This document shows positions 44,338 to 54,417 of a DNA stretch of 64,000 nucleotides, one piece after another. The notes beneath the pieces are model-generated. The model was given only the letters and a program-made list of their open reading frames with translations, had not been told where the DNA came from and ran no database searches. The DNA lies in contig NZ_LMFC01000003.1 in assembly GCF_001426705.1 (NCBI RefSeq), forward strand, positions 170,995-234,994. The letters are read 5' to 3'. The stretch is from Cellulomonas sp. Root485 (GTDB taxonomy: Bacteria; Actinomycetota; Actinomycetes; Actinomycetales; Cellulomonadaceae). Numbering within the stretch: the first letter of the stretch is position 1; every line of letters starts with the position of its first letter. The position numbers and the translations under genes are program-made.

Positions 44338-46770
44338 ATGCCGAACCCTGCGCGTCCGCGCGGCCGACAGGTCAACGCCTTCCAGGCGTTGGCCCTCCTG
44401 CTCACCTTCGCGCTCGTCGCAGGCATCAGCGGCGTGCTCGCTGCCGGCCTCGTCCTGCCCGGAGTCGCCGTCGCCAACGGGGTCACCGACATCACGGTCA
44501 CCGCCTTCGACGACCTGCCGACCGAGCTGGAGCAGAAGCAGCTGCCGGAGAAGTCGGTCATCAGGGCCGCGGACGGCACGCTGCTGGCCACGTTCTACGA
44601 CCAGAACCGGGTCGTCGTCCCCCTCGCGGAGATCTCCCCGCTGCTGCAGCACGCGGTGATCGCGACGGAGGACAAGCGCTTCTACCAGCACGTGGGCGTC
44701 GACCCCACGGGCATGCTCCGGGCGTTCGTGAAGAACCAGGCGGACTCCGACGGCGGCCAGGAGGGCGCGTCGACGCTCACGCAGCAGTACATCAAGAACG
44801 TCCTGATCGACGCCGCGCTGGCGAAGGAGACCGAGGCCGAGCGGCTCGACGCCCTGCAGGACGCACGTGGCGCCGAGGGCACCGAGGGGTACGCCCGCAA
44901 GCTGCGGGAGGCGAAGCTCGCCATCGCTCTCGAGAAGACGATGACGAAGGACGAGATCCTCGAGAAGTACCTGAACATCGCACCCTTCGGGGCGTCGGTG
45001 TACGGGGCGGAGTCCGCCGCGCAGTACTACTTCAGCAAGCCCGCCAAGGACCTCAACTACATCGAGGCCGCCACGATCGCCGGCGTGACGCAGAGCCCCA
45101 CCAAGTGGGACCCGGTGCTCAACCCCGAGGCGTCCCAGACCCGCCGTGACCGCGTCCTCAAGCTCATGAACGAGCAGGCCTTCATCACCGACGAGGAGTA
45201 CGCTGCCGGGATCGCGACCCCGCTTCCGGACACGATGCACGTGCAGCCCCTGAAGCAGGGCTGCATGGCCGCCGGTGACGTCGTGGCCGGCTCCGGCTAC
45301 TTCTGCGACTACGTGACCAAGGTGATCCTCAACGACGAGGCGTTCGGTCCGGACCGCAACGCCCGCAAGGCCCTGCTCTACACCGGCGGCCTCACCATCA
45401 CCACCACGCTGGACCCCCGGCTGCAGGCAGCCGCCGACGCCGAGGTCAAGGCGGGCGTCCCCGTCGGCGACGCGTCCGGCGTGAAGTCCGCGATCTCCGT
45501 CGTCGAGCCCGGCACCGGCAAGATCAGCGCGATGGCGCAGACCACCGTGTTCAACCCGACCTCCAGCCCGGGCCCGGGCGAGGACGCGGTCAACTACAAC
45601 ACCGACGCCGCGTACGGCGCCTCGAAGGGGTTCGCGCCCGGATCGACGTTCAAGCCGTTCACGCTCGCCCAGTGGCTGAAGGAAGGCCACAGCCTCAACG
45701 AGGTCATCGACGGCAAGCCCATGCAGTACCCGATGTCCGCGTTCAAGGCGTCCTGCACCACCCTCGCCGGCGCGCCGTACAAGTTCGGGAACGCCGAGGG
45801 CAAGGGCGCCGTCATGTCGGTCCTCGACGCGACGAAGAACTCGGTCAACTCCGGGTACATCGCCATGGCCACCCAGATCGACCTCTGCGGGATGATCGAG
45901 ACCGCGTCCTCGCTGGGCGTCCACCAGGCGAGCAACGGGGAGCCGTTCAAGGTCCTCCCCGCCAACGTGCTCGGCTCCGACGGTGTCGCGCCGCTCACCA
46001 TGGCCGCGGCGTTCGCCTCCTTCGCCTCCGGCGGCGTGTACTGCAAGCCCATCGCGATCCTCAGCGTCACGGACACCAACGGCCAGTCCCTCGCCGTCCC
46101 GAACGCCGACTGCAAGCAGGTGCTCGAGCCTCGGATCGCGAACGCCCTGAACTTCGCGCTCTCGCACGTCTGGCAGGGCACCGCCGACTCCGTCGGAGCT
46201 CCTCCGTTCCCGTCGGCGGGCAAGACGGGCACCACGTCGGAGAACGAGTACACGTGGTTCGTCGGCTACACGCCGCGCCTCGCGACAGCGGTCTGGGTGG
46301 GGCACAGCGACGGGGTGATCCCGGTCAAGGACGTCTGGATCGGCGGAAAGTTCGTGCGCAGGGCGTACGGCTCGTCGGTCGCGGCGCCGACCTGGAAGCG
46401 GTTCATGATCAGCGCCCTGAACGACGGCACGCCCAACCCCGACTTCGCCCCGCCTGGGGACAAGGAGGTGTTCGGCGAGAAGGTCGCCGTCCCGTCCGTG
46501 GTCGGCCTCAACGAGGCGGACGCCCGCAACCGGCTCGCCGGTGCCGGGTTCCGGGCGTCGATCGCGCCCGAGCAGGTCGGTTCCGCGCTCCCCGCGGGCA
46601 CGGTCGTGTCGCAGAGCCCGTCGGGCACCGCGGCGCGCGGCTCGTACATCACGCTCACGCTGTCCAACGGCCAGGCGCCCGCCCCGGATCCGAACCAGCC
46701 GGGCTTGCCCGGGTGGCCGGGCCCAGGTGACGGCCGCGGCAACGGCAACGGCAACAACCCCAAGCCCTAG
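44338..46770 (+). CDS. Bifunctional penicillin-binding protein with PASTA domain
   Basis: An 810-residue class A PBP (PonA2-like). After a short cytoplasmic tail and one membrane helix (ALALLLTFALVAGISGVLAA) comes a GT51 transglycosylase domain with catalytic E111 in ATEDKRFYQHVGVD, then a transpeptidase domain with S436-T-F-K439, S502-V-N504 and K629-T-G, and one PASTA domain (about 715-785), ending in a Gly/Asn/Pro-rich tail. It polymerises and cross-links peptidoglycan. ATG start at 44338. It overlaps or abuts the metallophosphoesterase gene. Confidence 0.95.
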   Translation: MPNPARPRGRQVNAFQALALLLTFALVAGISGVLAAGLVLPGVAVANGVTDITVTAFDDLPTELEQKQLPEKSVIRAADGTLLATFYDQNRVVVPLAEISPLLQHAVIATEDKRFYQHVGVDPTGMLRAFVKNQADSDGGQEGASTLTQQYIKNVLIDAALAKETEAERLDALQDARGAEGTEGYARKLREAKLAIALEKTMTKDEILEKYLNIAPFGASVYGAESAAQYYFSKPAKDLNYIEAATIAGVTQSPTKWDPVLNPEASQTRRDRVLKLMNEQAFITDEEYAAGIATPLPDTMHVQPLKQGCMAAGDVVAGSGYFCDYVTKVILNDEAFGPDRNARKALLYTGGLTITTTLDPRLQAAADAEVKAGVPVGDASGVKSAISVVEPGTGKISAMAQTTVFNPTSSPGPGEDAVNYNTDAAYGASKGFAPGSTFKPFTLAQWLKEGHSLNEVIDGKPMQYPMSAFKASCTTLAGAPYKFGNAEGKGAVMSVLDATKNSVNSGYIAMATQIDLCGMIETASSLGVHQASNGEPFKVLPANVLGSDGVAPLTMAAAFASFASGGVYCKPIAILSVTDTNGQSLAVPNADCKQVLEPRIANALNFALSHVWQGTADSVGAPPFPSAGKTGTTSENEYTWFVGYTPRLATAVWVGHSDGVIPVKDVWIGGKFVRRAYGSSVAAPTWKRFMISALNDGTPNPDFAPPGDKEVFGEKVAVPSVVGLNEADARNRLAGAGFRASIAPEQVGSALPAGTVVSQSPSGTAARGSYITLTLSNGQAPAPDPNQPGLPGWPGPGDGRGNGNGNNPKP

Positions 46771-46778
46771 TGGTCACC

Positions 46779-47717
46779 ATGTCCGGCGTCACCCGCACCG
46801 CGGGAGCACTCGCTCTCGCCGGTGCGGGCGCGCTCGCGTACGCGTCGCTGATCGAGGTGCGCTGGTACACGCTGCGGCAGGTCACCGTGCCGGTGCTCCC
46901 CGCCGGTCAGGACCCGTTGCGCATCCTGCACATCTCGGACCTGCACCTGACGCCCGGCCAGCGCAAGAAGGTCGACTGGGTCAAGGACCTCGCCTCGCTC
47001 GACCCGCACCTGGTCGTCGACACGGGCGACAACTGGGCGCACCTCGACGCGATGCCTGCCCTGCTCGAGGCCCTGGAGCCGCACCTCGCGGTCCCCGGGG
47101 CATTCGTGCTGGGCTCCAACGACTACATCGCACCCACGCCCAAGAACCCCGCCCGGTACCTGCTGCCGGACGCCCGCCGGAGCCCGGCGCAGCGGCCGGC
47201 CGAGCTGCCGTGGCGCGAGCTCACGTCCCGCTTCCGGTCGGCCGGCTGGATCGACCTCACCAACCGTCGGGACGTCGTCAAGGTCGACGGCCGGGTGCTG
47301 TCCCTCGTCGGCACCGACGACGCGCACCTCGACCGCGACCAGTTCCCGGCAGCCGGAGGCGACGACGACGCCCGCACCGGCTCGGCGCCCGTCGACCTGC
47401 ACCTCGGCATCACGCACGCTCCCTACCGCCGGGTCCTCGACTCGATGCACGCGGACGACGTCGACCTGGCGATCGCCGGCCACACGCACGGCGGCCAGCT
47501 GGCGCTCCCGTTCTGGGGTGCGCTGGTGACCAACTGCGACCTCGACACCCGCCGCGCCAAGGGTCTGCACGGCTGGCCGGGGCCGCGTCCGGACCAGCCG
47601 GGCGGCGCGGGCTCGACATGGATGCACGTCTCCGCAGGGCTCGGCACGTCGCCGTACGCCCCCGTGCGGTTCGCGTGCCGGCCCGAGGCGACGCTGCTCA
47701 CACTCGTGGCAGCCTGA
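46779..47717 (+). CDS. Membrane-anchored metallophosphoesterase
   Basis: A 312-residue calcineurin-type phosphoesterase with an N-terminal hydrophobic anchor (AGALALAGAGALAYASLI). Metal motifs: ILHISDLHLTPG (D, H), VVDTGDNWAH (GD..), GSNDYI, LGITHAPY (H) and AIAGHTHGGQLALP (GHTHGG). The same gene follows ponA2 in mycobacteria (Rv3683 position). The substrate is unknown. The ATG at 46779 was taken; a GTG at 46770, overlapping the PBP stop, would add three residues. Confidence 0.9.
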   Translation: MSGVTRTAGALALAGAGALAYASLIEVRWYTLRQVTVPVLPAGQDPLRILHISDLHLTPGQRKKVDWVKDLASLDPHLVVDTGDNWAHLDAMPALLEALEPHLAVPGAFVLGSNDYIAPTPKNPARYLLPDARRSPAQRPAELPWRELTSRFRSAGWIDLTNRRDVVKVDGRVLSLVGTDDAHLDRDQFPAAGGDDDARTGSAPVDLHLGITHAPYRRVLDSMHADDVDLAIAGHTHGGQLALPFWGALVTNCDLDTRRAKGLHGWPGPRPDQPGGAGSTWMHVSAGLGTSPYAPVRFACRPEATLLTLVAA

Positions 47718-47765
47718 TCCAGTTTCGTTCCACCCCCGGTCGTCGGCTATCCTTGCCAGGCTCCA

Positions 47766-47839
<74 letters not shown>

Positions 47840-47842
47840 CAG

Positions 47843-47892
47843 ACGAGAAAGGCCCCTGATCAGCAGATCTGCTGATCAGGGGCCTTTCTCGT
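47843..47892. terminator. 50-bp perfect palindrome, bidirectional terminator
   Basis: ACGAGAAAGGCCCCTGATC and its exact complement form a 25+25-bp palindrome with no unpaired centre. It ends 5 bases before the convergent DUF4097 gene stop and begins 4 bases after the tRNA. The GAAAGGCC arm leaves a short T-rich run CCTTTCTCG on each strand. Confidence 0.9.
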
Positions 47893-47896
47893 GCAG

Positions 47897-48760
47897 TCAG
47901 TCGCGGGGGCCGAGGTACGCCGCGTGGCCGTCGCTGGTACGGATCCGGACGCTGATCGACGAGGTCGGGTCGACGGGACCCTCGATGGTCTGGCCGCCGT
48001 CGTTCGTGGAGAGGTCGAGCGCGACCGGCTCCCCCGTGCCGTACACGGTGACGCTGCCGTCGCTCGCGTGAGCGTCGATGTCGCTGCGGGCGCGGGAGAT
48101 CTCGGTGCGCCCGTCGCTGGCCCGGGTGGTGACCGCGCCGGAGACGTCGGAGACGGTGATGTCGCCGTCGGCTGCGCTGACGTCCACCGAGCCGCGGACG
48201 TCGCTCACGTACGTCCGGCCGTCGGCGGTGCGGACGGTGACGTCGCCGTCGATGTCGGAGACGTCGGTCTCCCCGTCGCTGACGTGCACGTCGAGCGCCC
48301 CGCTCAGCGACGTGGCGGTCACCGAGCCGTCGCTGGCGCGGACCACGACCGCGGTCCCGTCCGGGACGGTCACGTCGAGGGAGGCGGAGCAGAACCCGGG
48401 CCGCCACCAGTCGCAGCGGTAGCTCACGCGCAGCTCGTCGCCGAGCTCGTCGACCCGGTAGTGCGCGGCCGCCAGCACGGTCCTCGCGGTGCGCGCGACC
48501 TCGACGCGGTCGCCTCCGGTGGTGACGGTGACGTGCCCGTCGGCGACGATCTCGACCAGGGACGCGGCGGCGTACGAGGCCTCCTCGGAGGTCGTCGTCG
48601 CGTCGTCGGACCCCATGACGAGCAGGTCCACCGCGCTGTAGGCGCCCGACAGCAGCAGGACACCTCCCACGATCGCGCCGGTCCACGTCAGGGCGTGGGC
48701 GCCGGGGCCGCGCGGGGCGGGGCTCGGGGCGTCGACCGGCCGCTCCAGGGTGCTGGTCAT
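47897..48760 (-). CDS. DUF4097-type beta-strand repeat membrane protein
   Basis: A 287-residue protein. After a cytoplasmic tail, one membrane helix (TWTGAIVGGVLLLSGAYSAV) is followed by a long parallel beta-solenoid made of repeated V-x-A/S-D-G-x-V units (VRASDGSVTATSL, VHVSDGETDVSDI, VRTADGRTYVSDV, VSAADGDITVSDV). This is the DUF4097/putative adhesin type. It is the last gene of a three-gene run with a response regulator and a histidine kinase, each overlapping, and may be an output or sensor partner of that system. Confidence 0.85.
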   Translation of the reverse strand: MTSTLERPVDAPSPAPRGPGAHALTWTGAIVGGVLLLSGAYSAVDLLVMGSDDATTTSEEASYAAASLVEIVADGHVTVTTGGDRVEVARTARTVLAAAHYRVDELGDELRVSYRCDWWRPGFCSASLDVTVPDGTAVVVRASDGSVTATSLSGALDVHVSDGETDVSDIDGDVTVRTADGRTYVSDVRGSVDVSAADGDITVSDVSGAVTTRASDGRTEISRARSDIDAHASDGSVTVYGTGEPVALDLSTNDGGQTIEGPVDPTSSISVRIRTSDGHAAYLGPRD

Positions 48761-49425
48761 GGTCGTTCTCCGTTCGTGGGTTCGTGCTCGAGCCAGCGCA
48801 GCACGGCGAGCACGCGGCGGTGGTCGTCGGCAGCCTGCGGGAGGTCGAGCTTGGTGAGGATGGAGGTCACGTGCTTCTCGACGGCCGGGAGTCCGACGAC
48901 GAGGCGGTCGGCGATGGCCGCGTTGGAGCGGCCCTCCGCCATGAGGCCGAGCACGTCCCGCTCGCGCGGGGTGAGGGTCTCGAGGCCGGACCGGCGGGTC
49001 CGGGCGAGGATCTGGGCGACGACCTCGGGGTCGATCACCGTGCCGCCGCCGGCCACGCGGCCGAGGGCGTCGAGGAACTCGTCCACGTCCGCCACGCGGT
49101 CCTTGAGCACGTAGCCGAGGCCGCGCACGTCGCCGGCGAAGAGCTCGCGGGCGTACCGCTGCTCCACGTACTGCGACAGGACCAGCACGGGCAGCCGCGG
49201 GTGGAGGCTGCGCAGGTGCACCGCGGCCCGCAGACCCTCGTCGGTGTGCGACGGGGGCATCCGGACGTCGGTGACCAGGATGTCGGGCACGGCGGCGGAC
49301 GGACCCAGGGCGGCGACGACCTCGTCGGCGGTGGTGTAGCCGGTGACGTCGTGCCCCTCGGCGACGAGCAGCCGGGTGAGGCCGTCCAGCAGGAGGACCG
49401 AGTCCTCCGCGATCACGATGCGCAC
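48757..49425 (-). CDS. NarL/FixJ-family response regulator
   Basis: A 222-residue regulator. The receiver domain has acidic pair EDS at 7-9, phosphoacceptor aspartate in ILVTDVRMPP and lysine in GYVLKDRV. The C-terminal LuxR-type helix-turn-helix reads LTPRERDVLGLMAEGRSNAA then IADRLVVGLPAVEKHV. GTG start, 13-base overlap with the kinase gene; its stop overlaps the DUF4097 start (ATGA). Confidence 0.93.
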   Translation of the reverse strand: MRIVIAEDSVLLLDGLTRLLVAEGHDVTGYTTADEVVAALGPSAAVPDILVTDVRMPPSHTDEGLRAAVHLRSLHPRLPVLVLSQYVEQRYARELFAGDVRGLGYVLKDRVADVDEFLDALGRVAGGGTVIDPEVVAQILARTRRSGLETLTPRERDVLGLMAEGRSNAAIADRLVVGLPAVEKHVTSILTKLDLPQAADDHRRVLAVLRWLEHEPTNGERP

Positions 49426-50753
49426 GGCACCTCCACAGTCACTCGCGTGCCGGCTCCGGCCGGGCTGTCCAGGTCGAAGGTGCCGTCCAGAGCGGCGACA
49501 CGGGAGCGCAGTCCGTCGAGCCCGCTGCCGGGCGTGGCGACCGCTCCCCCGCGACCGTCGTCGGCGATCACCAGCCGCAGCATGGCGGCCGGGGTGACGT
49601 CCGCCCGCACGGTCACGGCGTTGGCCGACGCGTGCTTGGCGGCGTTGGTCAGGGCCTCGGCGACGACGAAGTACGCGGCGGCCTGTGCGGACGTGCTCGC
49701 GCGGTTCAGTGACGGGGGGTCGGGGATGTCGACGCGGACCGGGACGGGGCTGCGGGCCGCGAGCGCGGACAGCGCGGCGTCGAGCCCGCGGTCGGTCAGC
49801 ACGGCCGGGTGGATGCCCCGGACGAGGTCCCGCAGCTCGGCGAGCGTCTCCTTGACCTCACGGTGCGCGTGCTCCAGGGCGGCGGCCGCCTCGGGGTCGC
49901 TCGACGCCTTGCGCCGGGCGGCACCAAGCTCGACGCCGAGCGCGACCAGCCGCTGCTGCGCGCCGTCGTGCAGGTCGCGCTCGATGCGCCGGCGCTCCTC
50001 GTCGGCGGCCCCGACCGCGGCGGTCCGCGTCTGCGTGAGCTGGACCGCACGACCCTCGGCCTGCGCGGCTCGCGCCTGGGCCTGCCGCGCGGCCTCGACC
50101 GCCTCGGCCCGGGCCGACCCGCCGACGAGCGCCCGCGCCGTGCGGACCATCGCGAGCGAGCCGGCCTGCGTGGCCAGAGCAGTCACCCACACGAGCAGGA
50201 CGGCCGCGGGGACCATGAGGACCAGTGGGACCGGCGGGTGGCTGATGCCGTTGGCGAGGGCCACGACCGGGTAGACGAGACCGCCGACGGCGAACCCGCC
50301 GGCGACGCTCACCACGACGCTCTGCACCGTCAGGATCAGCCCGGCGACCAGGATGTACGCCGCGTGCGCCCAGGTCCGGCTGTCGGCCAGCACGCCGCCC
50401 CAGGAGGCCCACACACCCTGCCGCTGCGGGTACCGGGGGGCGGAGATCGCCACCGCCAGCTGGGCGTGCAGCCGCGCCCGCTCGAGCTGCGCGAACGGGC
50501 GGCACAACCACAGCGTGGCGATGAGCATCGGGATGCCCACGAACAGGATCACGAGGCTCAGCGACAGCGAGACCGCGACCGTGAGCACGAGGAAGGCGAA
50601 CAACAGGACGAACGAGCCGATGACGACCTGCGAGATGCCGCGCCAGGTCGCCACCGACACGGGGGCGGCCGCGAGCGCGCGCAGGTCGACGAAGGCGGGG
50701 GCGACGACCCGGAGGTCGTCGGACACGCTGCCCGGAGGCGTCGGTGAGGTCAT
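49413..50753 (-). CDS. Histidine kinase of the HisKA_3/LiaS type
   Basis: A 446-residue sensor kinase. About four membrane helices with a long hydrophobic region (GSFVLLFAFLVLTVAVSLSL, LVILFVGIPMLIATLWL, and a pair near LVAGLILTVQSVVV) precede the dimerisation helix, where the phosphoacceptor histidine lies in RRRIERDLHDGAQQRLVAL. The ATPase domain has EALTNAAKHASAN and ADDGRGGA with GSGLDGLRSRVAALDG. The periplasmic part is minimal, so it may sense within the membrane. The ATG at 50753 replaces an earlier in-frame codon that adds only a non-conserved tail. Confidence 0.92.
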   Translation of the reverse strand: MTSPTPPGSVSDDLRVVAPAFVDLRALAAAPVSVATWRGISQVVIGSFVLLFAFLVLTVAVSLSLSLVILFVGIPMLIATLWLCRPFAQLERARLHAQLAVAISAPRYPQRQGVWASWGGVLADSRTWAHAAYILVAGLILTVQSVVVSVAGGFAVGGLVYPVVALANGISHPPVPLVLMVPAAVLLVWVTALATQAGSLAMVRTARALVGGSARAEAVEAARQAQARAAQAEGRAVQLTQTRTAAVGAADEERRRIERDLHDGAQQRLVALGVELGAARRKASSDPEAAAALEHAHREVKETLAELRDLVRGIHPAVLTDRGLDAALSALAARSPVPVRVDIPDPPSLNRASTSAQAAAYFVVAEALTNAAKHASANAVTVRADVTPAAMLRLVIADDGRGGAVATPGSGLDGLRSRVAALDGTFDLDSPAGAGTRVTVEVPCAS

Positions 50754-50840
50754 GACAGTGACGCTAGGGGTCGGGGCGGACCCGCAGACAGCCTGACCAC
50801 CCACGAGCGGGGCGTGGGGTTGGCCCTACCCCCGGACAGC

Positions 50841-50878
50841 CGAACGGGCCGGCCCTCGCAGGAGGACCGGCCCGTTCG
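50841..50878 (-). terminator. Terminator of the GH48 gene
   Basis: Arms CGAACGGGCCGG (50841-50852) and CCGGCCCGTTCG (50867-50878) form a stem with a 14-base loop just beyond the GH48 stop on the minus strand. Confidence 0.75.
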
Positions 50879-50886
50879 TCAGTGCA

Positions 50887-53800
50887 CTAGCCGATGGTGC
50901 AGGTGGCGCCGTTCAGCGTGAACGCCGTCGGGTTGGTGTTGGTCCCCGTGTGGGAGCCGTTGAACCCGATGTCCGCGCTCTGACCGGCCCCGAGGGTGCC
51001 GTTCCACGCAGCGTTCTTCGCCGTGACCGCCGTGCCGGACTGCGACCAGTCGGCGCTCCAGCCCTGGGTGACCTTCTGGCCGTTGGCGAACGAGAACCCG
51101 AGGGTCCAGCCGTTCAGTGCCGACGTGCCCGTGTTGGTCACCTTGACGGAGGCCGTGAAGCCCGTGTTCCAGCTGCTGGCGGTGTAGGTCACCTTGCAGG
51201 AGCTGGTCGACGTGACCGGCTGGGTCGTCACCGAGAGGGCCGACGACGCGGCGGACACGTTGCCCGCGTTGTCCCGTGCCCGCACGGTGTACTGGTACGC
51301 CGTCGCCGCCGTGAGGCCGCTGTCGGTGTACGACGCGGAGGTCGGCGTGCCGACCTTCGTCGTGCCCCGGTAGACGTCGTACCCGGCCAGGCCCGAGCCA
51401 CCCGTGTCCGTGGACGCGGTCCACGTGAGGGCGACGCTGGTCTGGGTGACGGTCGTCGCGACGAGGCCCGAGGGCACCGACGGGGCGATCGTGTCGGTGG
51501 TGGTCCCCGGCAGGGTCGTCACCGACAGGGCCGACGACGCAGCGGAGATGTTGCCCGCCACGTCCTTCGCCCGGACGGTGTACGAGTACGCCGTGGCCGC
51601 CGTCAGACCGGTGTCGGAGTACGACGTCGTCGTGGTGGAGCCGACCTTCGTCGTGCCCCGGTACACGTCGTACCCGGCCATGCCGGACCCGCCGCTGTTG
51701 TCGGTCGACGCCGCCCAGGACAGCGTGAGGCTGTTCTGGGTGACAGCGCTCGCGGCGAGGCCCGTGGGGACGCTCGGCGCGGTCGTGTCGGACGGCGTGG
51801 CCTTGGTGGTGACCGAGAGGGCCGACGACGCGGCGGACACGTTGCCCGCGACGTCCTTGGCCCGGACGGTGTACGAGTACGCCGTCGACGCGGTCAGGCC
51901 GGTGTCCGTGAACGACGTGGTGGTCGAGGAGCCGACCTTCGTCGTGCCGCGGTAGATGTCGTAGCCCGCGACGCCGGAGCCACCGGTGTTGTCCGTCGAG
52001 GCCGTCCACGAGATCGTGGCCGACGTCGACGTGGTGGTGCCGGCGAGCAGACCCGTCGGGACGGACGGTGCCGTGGTGTCGACCGGCGGGGGCGTGGTGC
52101 CCTCGAACAGCCGCGCGTAGTCACCGAGCGCACCCGCGATGGCGGTCTGGGCCCAGAACCGGTGGAACGTGAACGTCGGCGCCACACCGGTGGCCAGTGC
52201 GGTCTCGACCTTCGACCAGCTCGGGTCGTTCTTGTACCAGGTGCGGATGTCCAGGAAGGACACGCCCGGCTTGATGACGTCGCCGTTGGGCATCTTGCCG
52301 GTCCAGCCGGACGGGACGTAGACGCCGTTGCCGCCGGCGACGTAGGTGTCGTCGAAGCGCAGGAAGTCGCCACGGGTCTCGGGGCTGCCGACGCCCAGGC
52401 TGTCCTGGTTGGAGGCCCAGATGGCGTCGAGCAGCGCCTTGGCCTTGTCGCGCGACGCGGTGTCGCCCGACTTGGCGGCGTAGAAGAGCAGCGCACGGGC
52501 GGTGTCGCCGGCGACGCCGACGTCCTGGCCGTAGCTCTTGACCGTGACCGAGAGGCCGGAGTTGGCGCCCGGGTTGGCCTTGTTCCAGGTGTCCGGCTTG
52601 CCGGTCCAGGTCAGCTCCGAGGGGACCTTCCAGTTGGCGCCGTCGGTGGAGATGTTGGCGACGACCCAGGGGACCCACTTGTCGAGGACCTTCTTGGCCT
52701 GCGCGTTGCCCGAGGCGTAGTAGAGCTCGGCGACGCGCTGGACGCCCCACGCCTGCATGCCGAACCACTGGTTCGACGGCGGGTCGTTGTAGACGGGCGC
52801 CTCGGTGTAGCCCATGCCGTAGAACGTGGGCGTGCCGGCCGGAGGCGTCGCGTACGCGCCGTCCCAGCTGTTGGTCGCGCCACCGGCGATGCCGCCCTGG
52901 GGGGCCTGCAGCCAGGTGTAGAACTCCAGCTGGCGCTCGAGCGAGCCGGCCCAGTCCGACTTGGCCGTCGGGGACTTCGGCGTGAGGGCCGCGTCCGTCG
53001 ACAGCACCCAGGCCGCGAGCGGGTTCTGGTAGCCGAAGTGCGCGTGCGACGAACCGATGCGCCAGGCCCAGCCGGCGGACGAGTCGAGCGCGCCACCCCA
53101 GGCGTAGTACCAGGAGAGCAGACCGAGCGAGCTCTCCTTGCCGGAGCCGGCGGGGCAGGACGGCGAGGTGCAGCCGATCGCCTTGAAGTACTTGTCGAAC
53201 AGGGCGTACCGCAGGTAGTCACCCATCTTGGCGGCCTTGGCCACCGTCCCGGCGACCTGCGACTGCTTGCCCTGCGCGGTCGCCCACTGGTTGGCCCAGT
53301 AGACGGCCTCGATCGCGCGCGCGTCGGCGTCGGGGGCGTTGGTGTACTTCCACTGCTTCGCGTACGACGCGTCCTTGGTGAACAGGTCGAGGAAGCCGTT
53401 GGGACCGCCGTACTTGAACTCCTCGCACGACGGCTGCGGGATGGTCTCCCAGACCGACTCCTGCGGGCCGCGCTGGAACGTGTTGATGTAGGACGTGCCG
53501 GTCGCTGTCGGGCCGAGCTCGCAGCCCGCACCCGGGGTCGCGCCGAACCCGTACTTGTTGTCGACGTCGGCGAGCCAGTGCATGCCGTAGATGTCCGAGT
53601 TGCCGTACGTGGACTTCAGCTCTGCGCCGATGGGGTCCTTGCCCGACGTCACGCCGCTGTTGAGCTGCGACGGGTAGCTGCTCGGGTGGTTGAACTCCGA
53701 GGCGTACGTCGCCGGGCTGTTCGGGTTGTAGAACGAGTTGGTCGGCTGGTCCGCCGACGTCGGGATCATGTACTTCTCGAGGGTGTCCCACGCGTTGTTG

Positions 53801-54174
53801 AGCGGGGCCCAGTCCTCGGTGAACTGGCCGTAGAGGGCCTCGAGCCACACCCAGTAGGAGTACGCCTCCGACGTCGTCTCGTGGCCGTAGTCGGGAGCCT
53901 CGACGATGAGGGTCTCGACGGAGTGGTACGGGATGCCCTGCGCGCTGAAGTAGCCGTTGGCTGGATCCTTGATCTTGTTGTACTGCGCGAGGAACCGCTG
54001 CGCGTACTCGCCGGTCGGCGTCGCAGCCGCGACCGCGGCAGGTACGGCGGCCGGGAGAGCGGCCGGTGTGGCGGCCATCGCGGGCTGAACCCCGCAGATG
54101 GCCAGCAGCGAAGCTGCGCTCAGGGTGGCCGTGGCCACCCAGGCAGTTCGCCGTCGGGTCGATGAGGACATCAT
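50887..54174 (-). CDS. cbhB: GH48 cellobiohydrolase with three FN3 repeats and CBM2
   Basis: A 1095-residue secreted processive exocellulase. A signal peptide ([20 protein letters not shown]) is followed by a GH48 catalytic domain of about 640 residues ([40 protein letters not shown] and [20 protein letters not shown]). Three almost identical fibronectin III repeats follow, with [21 protein letters not shown] cores, then a C-terminal CBM2 with conserved Trp and paired Cys ([20 protein letters not shown] ... NGATCTIG). The order matches C. fimi CbhB. It releases cellobiose from reducing ends of crystalline cellulose. ATG at 54174 with AAAGG 6 bases upstream. It is preceded by a CelR/CebR-type operator and a stem-loop. 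Confidence 0.97.
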   Translation of the reverse strand: MMSSSTRRRTAWVATATLSAASLLAICGVQPAMAATPAALPAAVPAAVAAATPTGEYAQRFLAQYNKIKDPANGYFSAQGIPYHSVETLIVEAPDYGHETTSEAYSYWVWLEALYGQFTEDWAPLNNAWDTLEKYMIPTSADQPTNSFYNPNSPATYASEFNHPSSYPSQLNSGVTSGKDPIGAELKSTYGNSDIYGMHWLADVDNKYGFGATPGAGCELGPTATGTSYINTFQRGPQESVWETIPQPSCEEFKYGGPNGFLDLFTKDASYAKQWKYTNAPDADARAIEAVYWANQWATAQGKQSQVAGTVAKAAKMGDYLRYALFDKYFKAIGCTSPSCPAGSGKESSLGLLSWYYAWGGALDSSAGWAWRIGSSHAHFGYQNPLAAWVLSTDAALTPKSPTAKSDWAGSLERQLEFYTWLQAPQGGIAGGATNSWDGAYATPPAGTPTFYGMGYTEAPVYNDPPSNQWFGMQAWGVQRVAELYYASGNAQAKKVLDKWVPWVVANISTDGANWKVPSELTWTGKPDTWNKANPGANSGLSVTVKSYGQDVGVAGDTARALLFYAAKSGDTASRDKAKALLDAIWASNQDSLGVGSPETRGDFLRFDDTYVAGGNGVYVPSGWTGKMPNGDVIKPGVSFLDIRTWYKNDPSWSKVETALATGVAPTFTFHRFWAQTAIAGALGDYARLFEGTTPPPVDTTAPSVPTGLLAGTTTSTSATISWTASTDNTGGSGVAGYDIYRGTTKVGSSTTTSFTDTGLTASTAYSYTVRAKDVAGNVSAASSALSVTTKATPSDTTAPSVPTGLAASAVTQNSLTLSWAASTDNSGGSGMAGYDVYRGTTKVGSTTTTSYSDTGLTAATAYSYTVRAKDVAGNISAASSALSVTTLPGTTTDTIAPSVPSGLVATTVTQTSVALTWTASTDTGGSGLAGYDVYRGTTKVGTPTSASYTDSGLTAATAYQYTVRARDNAGNVSAASSALSVTTQPVTSTSSCKVTYTASSWNTGFTASVKVTNTGTSALNGWTLGFSFANGQKVTQGWSADWSQSGTAVTAKNAAWNGTLGAGQSADIGFNGSHTGTNTNPTAFTLNGATCTIG

Positions 54175-54228
54175 TCGTACCTTTCTGGCTGTCGGGCACG
54201 TCCCGCTACGCCGCGGGCACGTCCCGGC

Positions 54229-54254
54229 GCTCCCACGCGCGTGCGCGTGGGAGC
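54229..54254 (-). promoter_or_regulatory. Stem-loop in the GH48 leader
   Basis: GCTCCCACGCGC (54229-54240) and GCGCGTGGGAGC (54243-54254) form a 12-bp inverted repeat with a 2-base loop, 55 to 80 bases upstream of the GH48 start. Each outer end carries the half-site TGGGAGC, but the halves face outward compared with the CebR/CelR operator. Confidence 0.6.
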
Positions 54255-54395
54255 GGTGACGGAGGTGCACGAAGGAACTGGCCGTCGATGCCGGTTCGGC
54301 CCGCAGCGGCGCGGGTCTCCGGGCAGACAGCGGCCGGGTCGGCGCCCACTTTCCGGCGGTCCACAGCCAGCGTCCAGACTCCTAAACGATTCGAG

Positions 54396-54409
54396 TGGGA
54401 GCGCGACCA
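54396..54409 (-). promoter_or_regulatory. CelR/CebR-like operator
   Basis: TGGGAGCGCGACCA matches 12 of 14 positions of the LacI-family cellulase operator TGGGAGCGCTCCCA known from Thermobifida CelR and Streptomyces CebR. It lies about 225 bases upstream of the GH48 gene and next to the 3' end of the ABC permease gene. Confidence 0.55.
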
Positions 54410-54417
54410 CATGGCCG

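Noticed and set aside
46770..46778. GTG start for the metallophosphoesterase overlapping the PBP stop
   Set aside because: It adds only three residues and lacks a clear ribosome site; ATG at 46779 was used, though either could be right.
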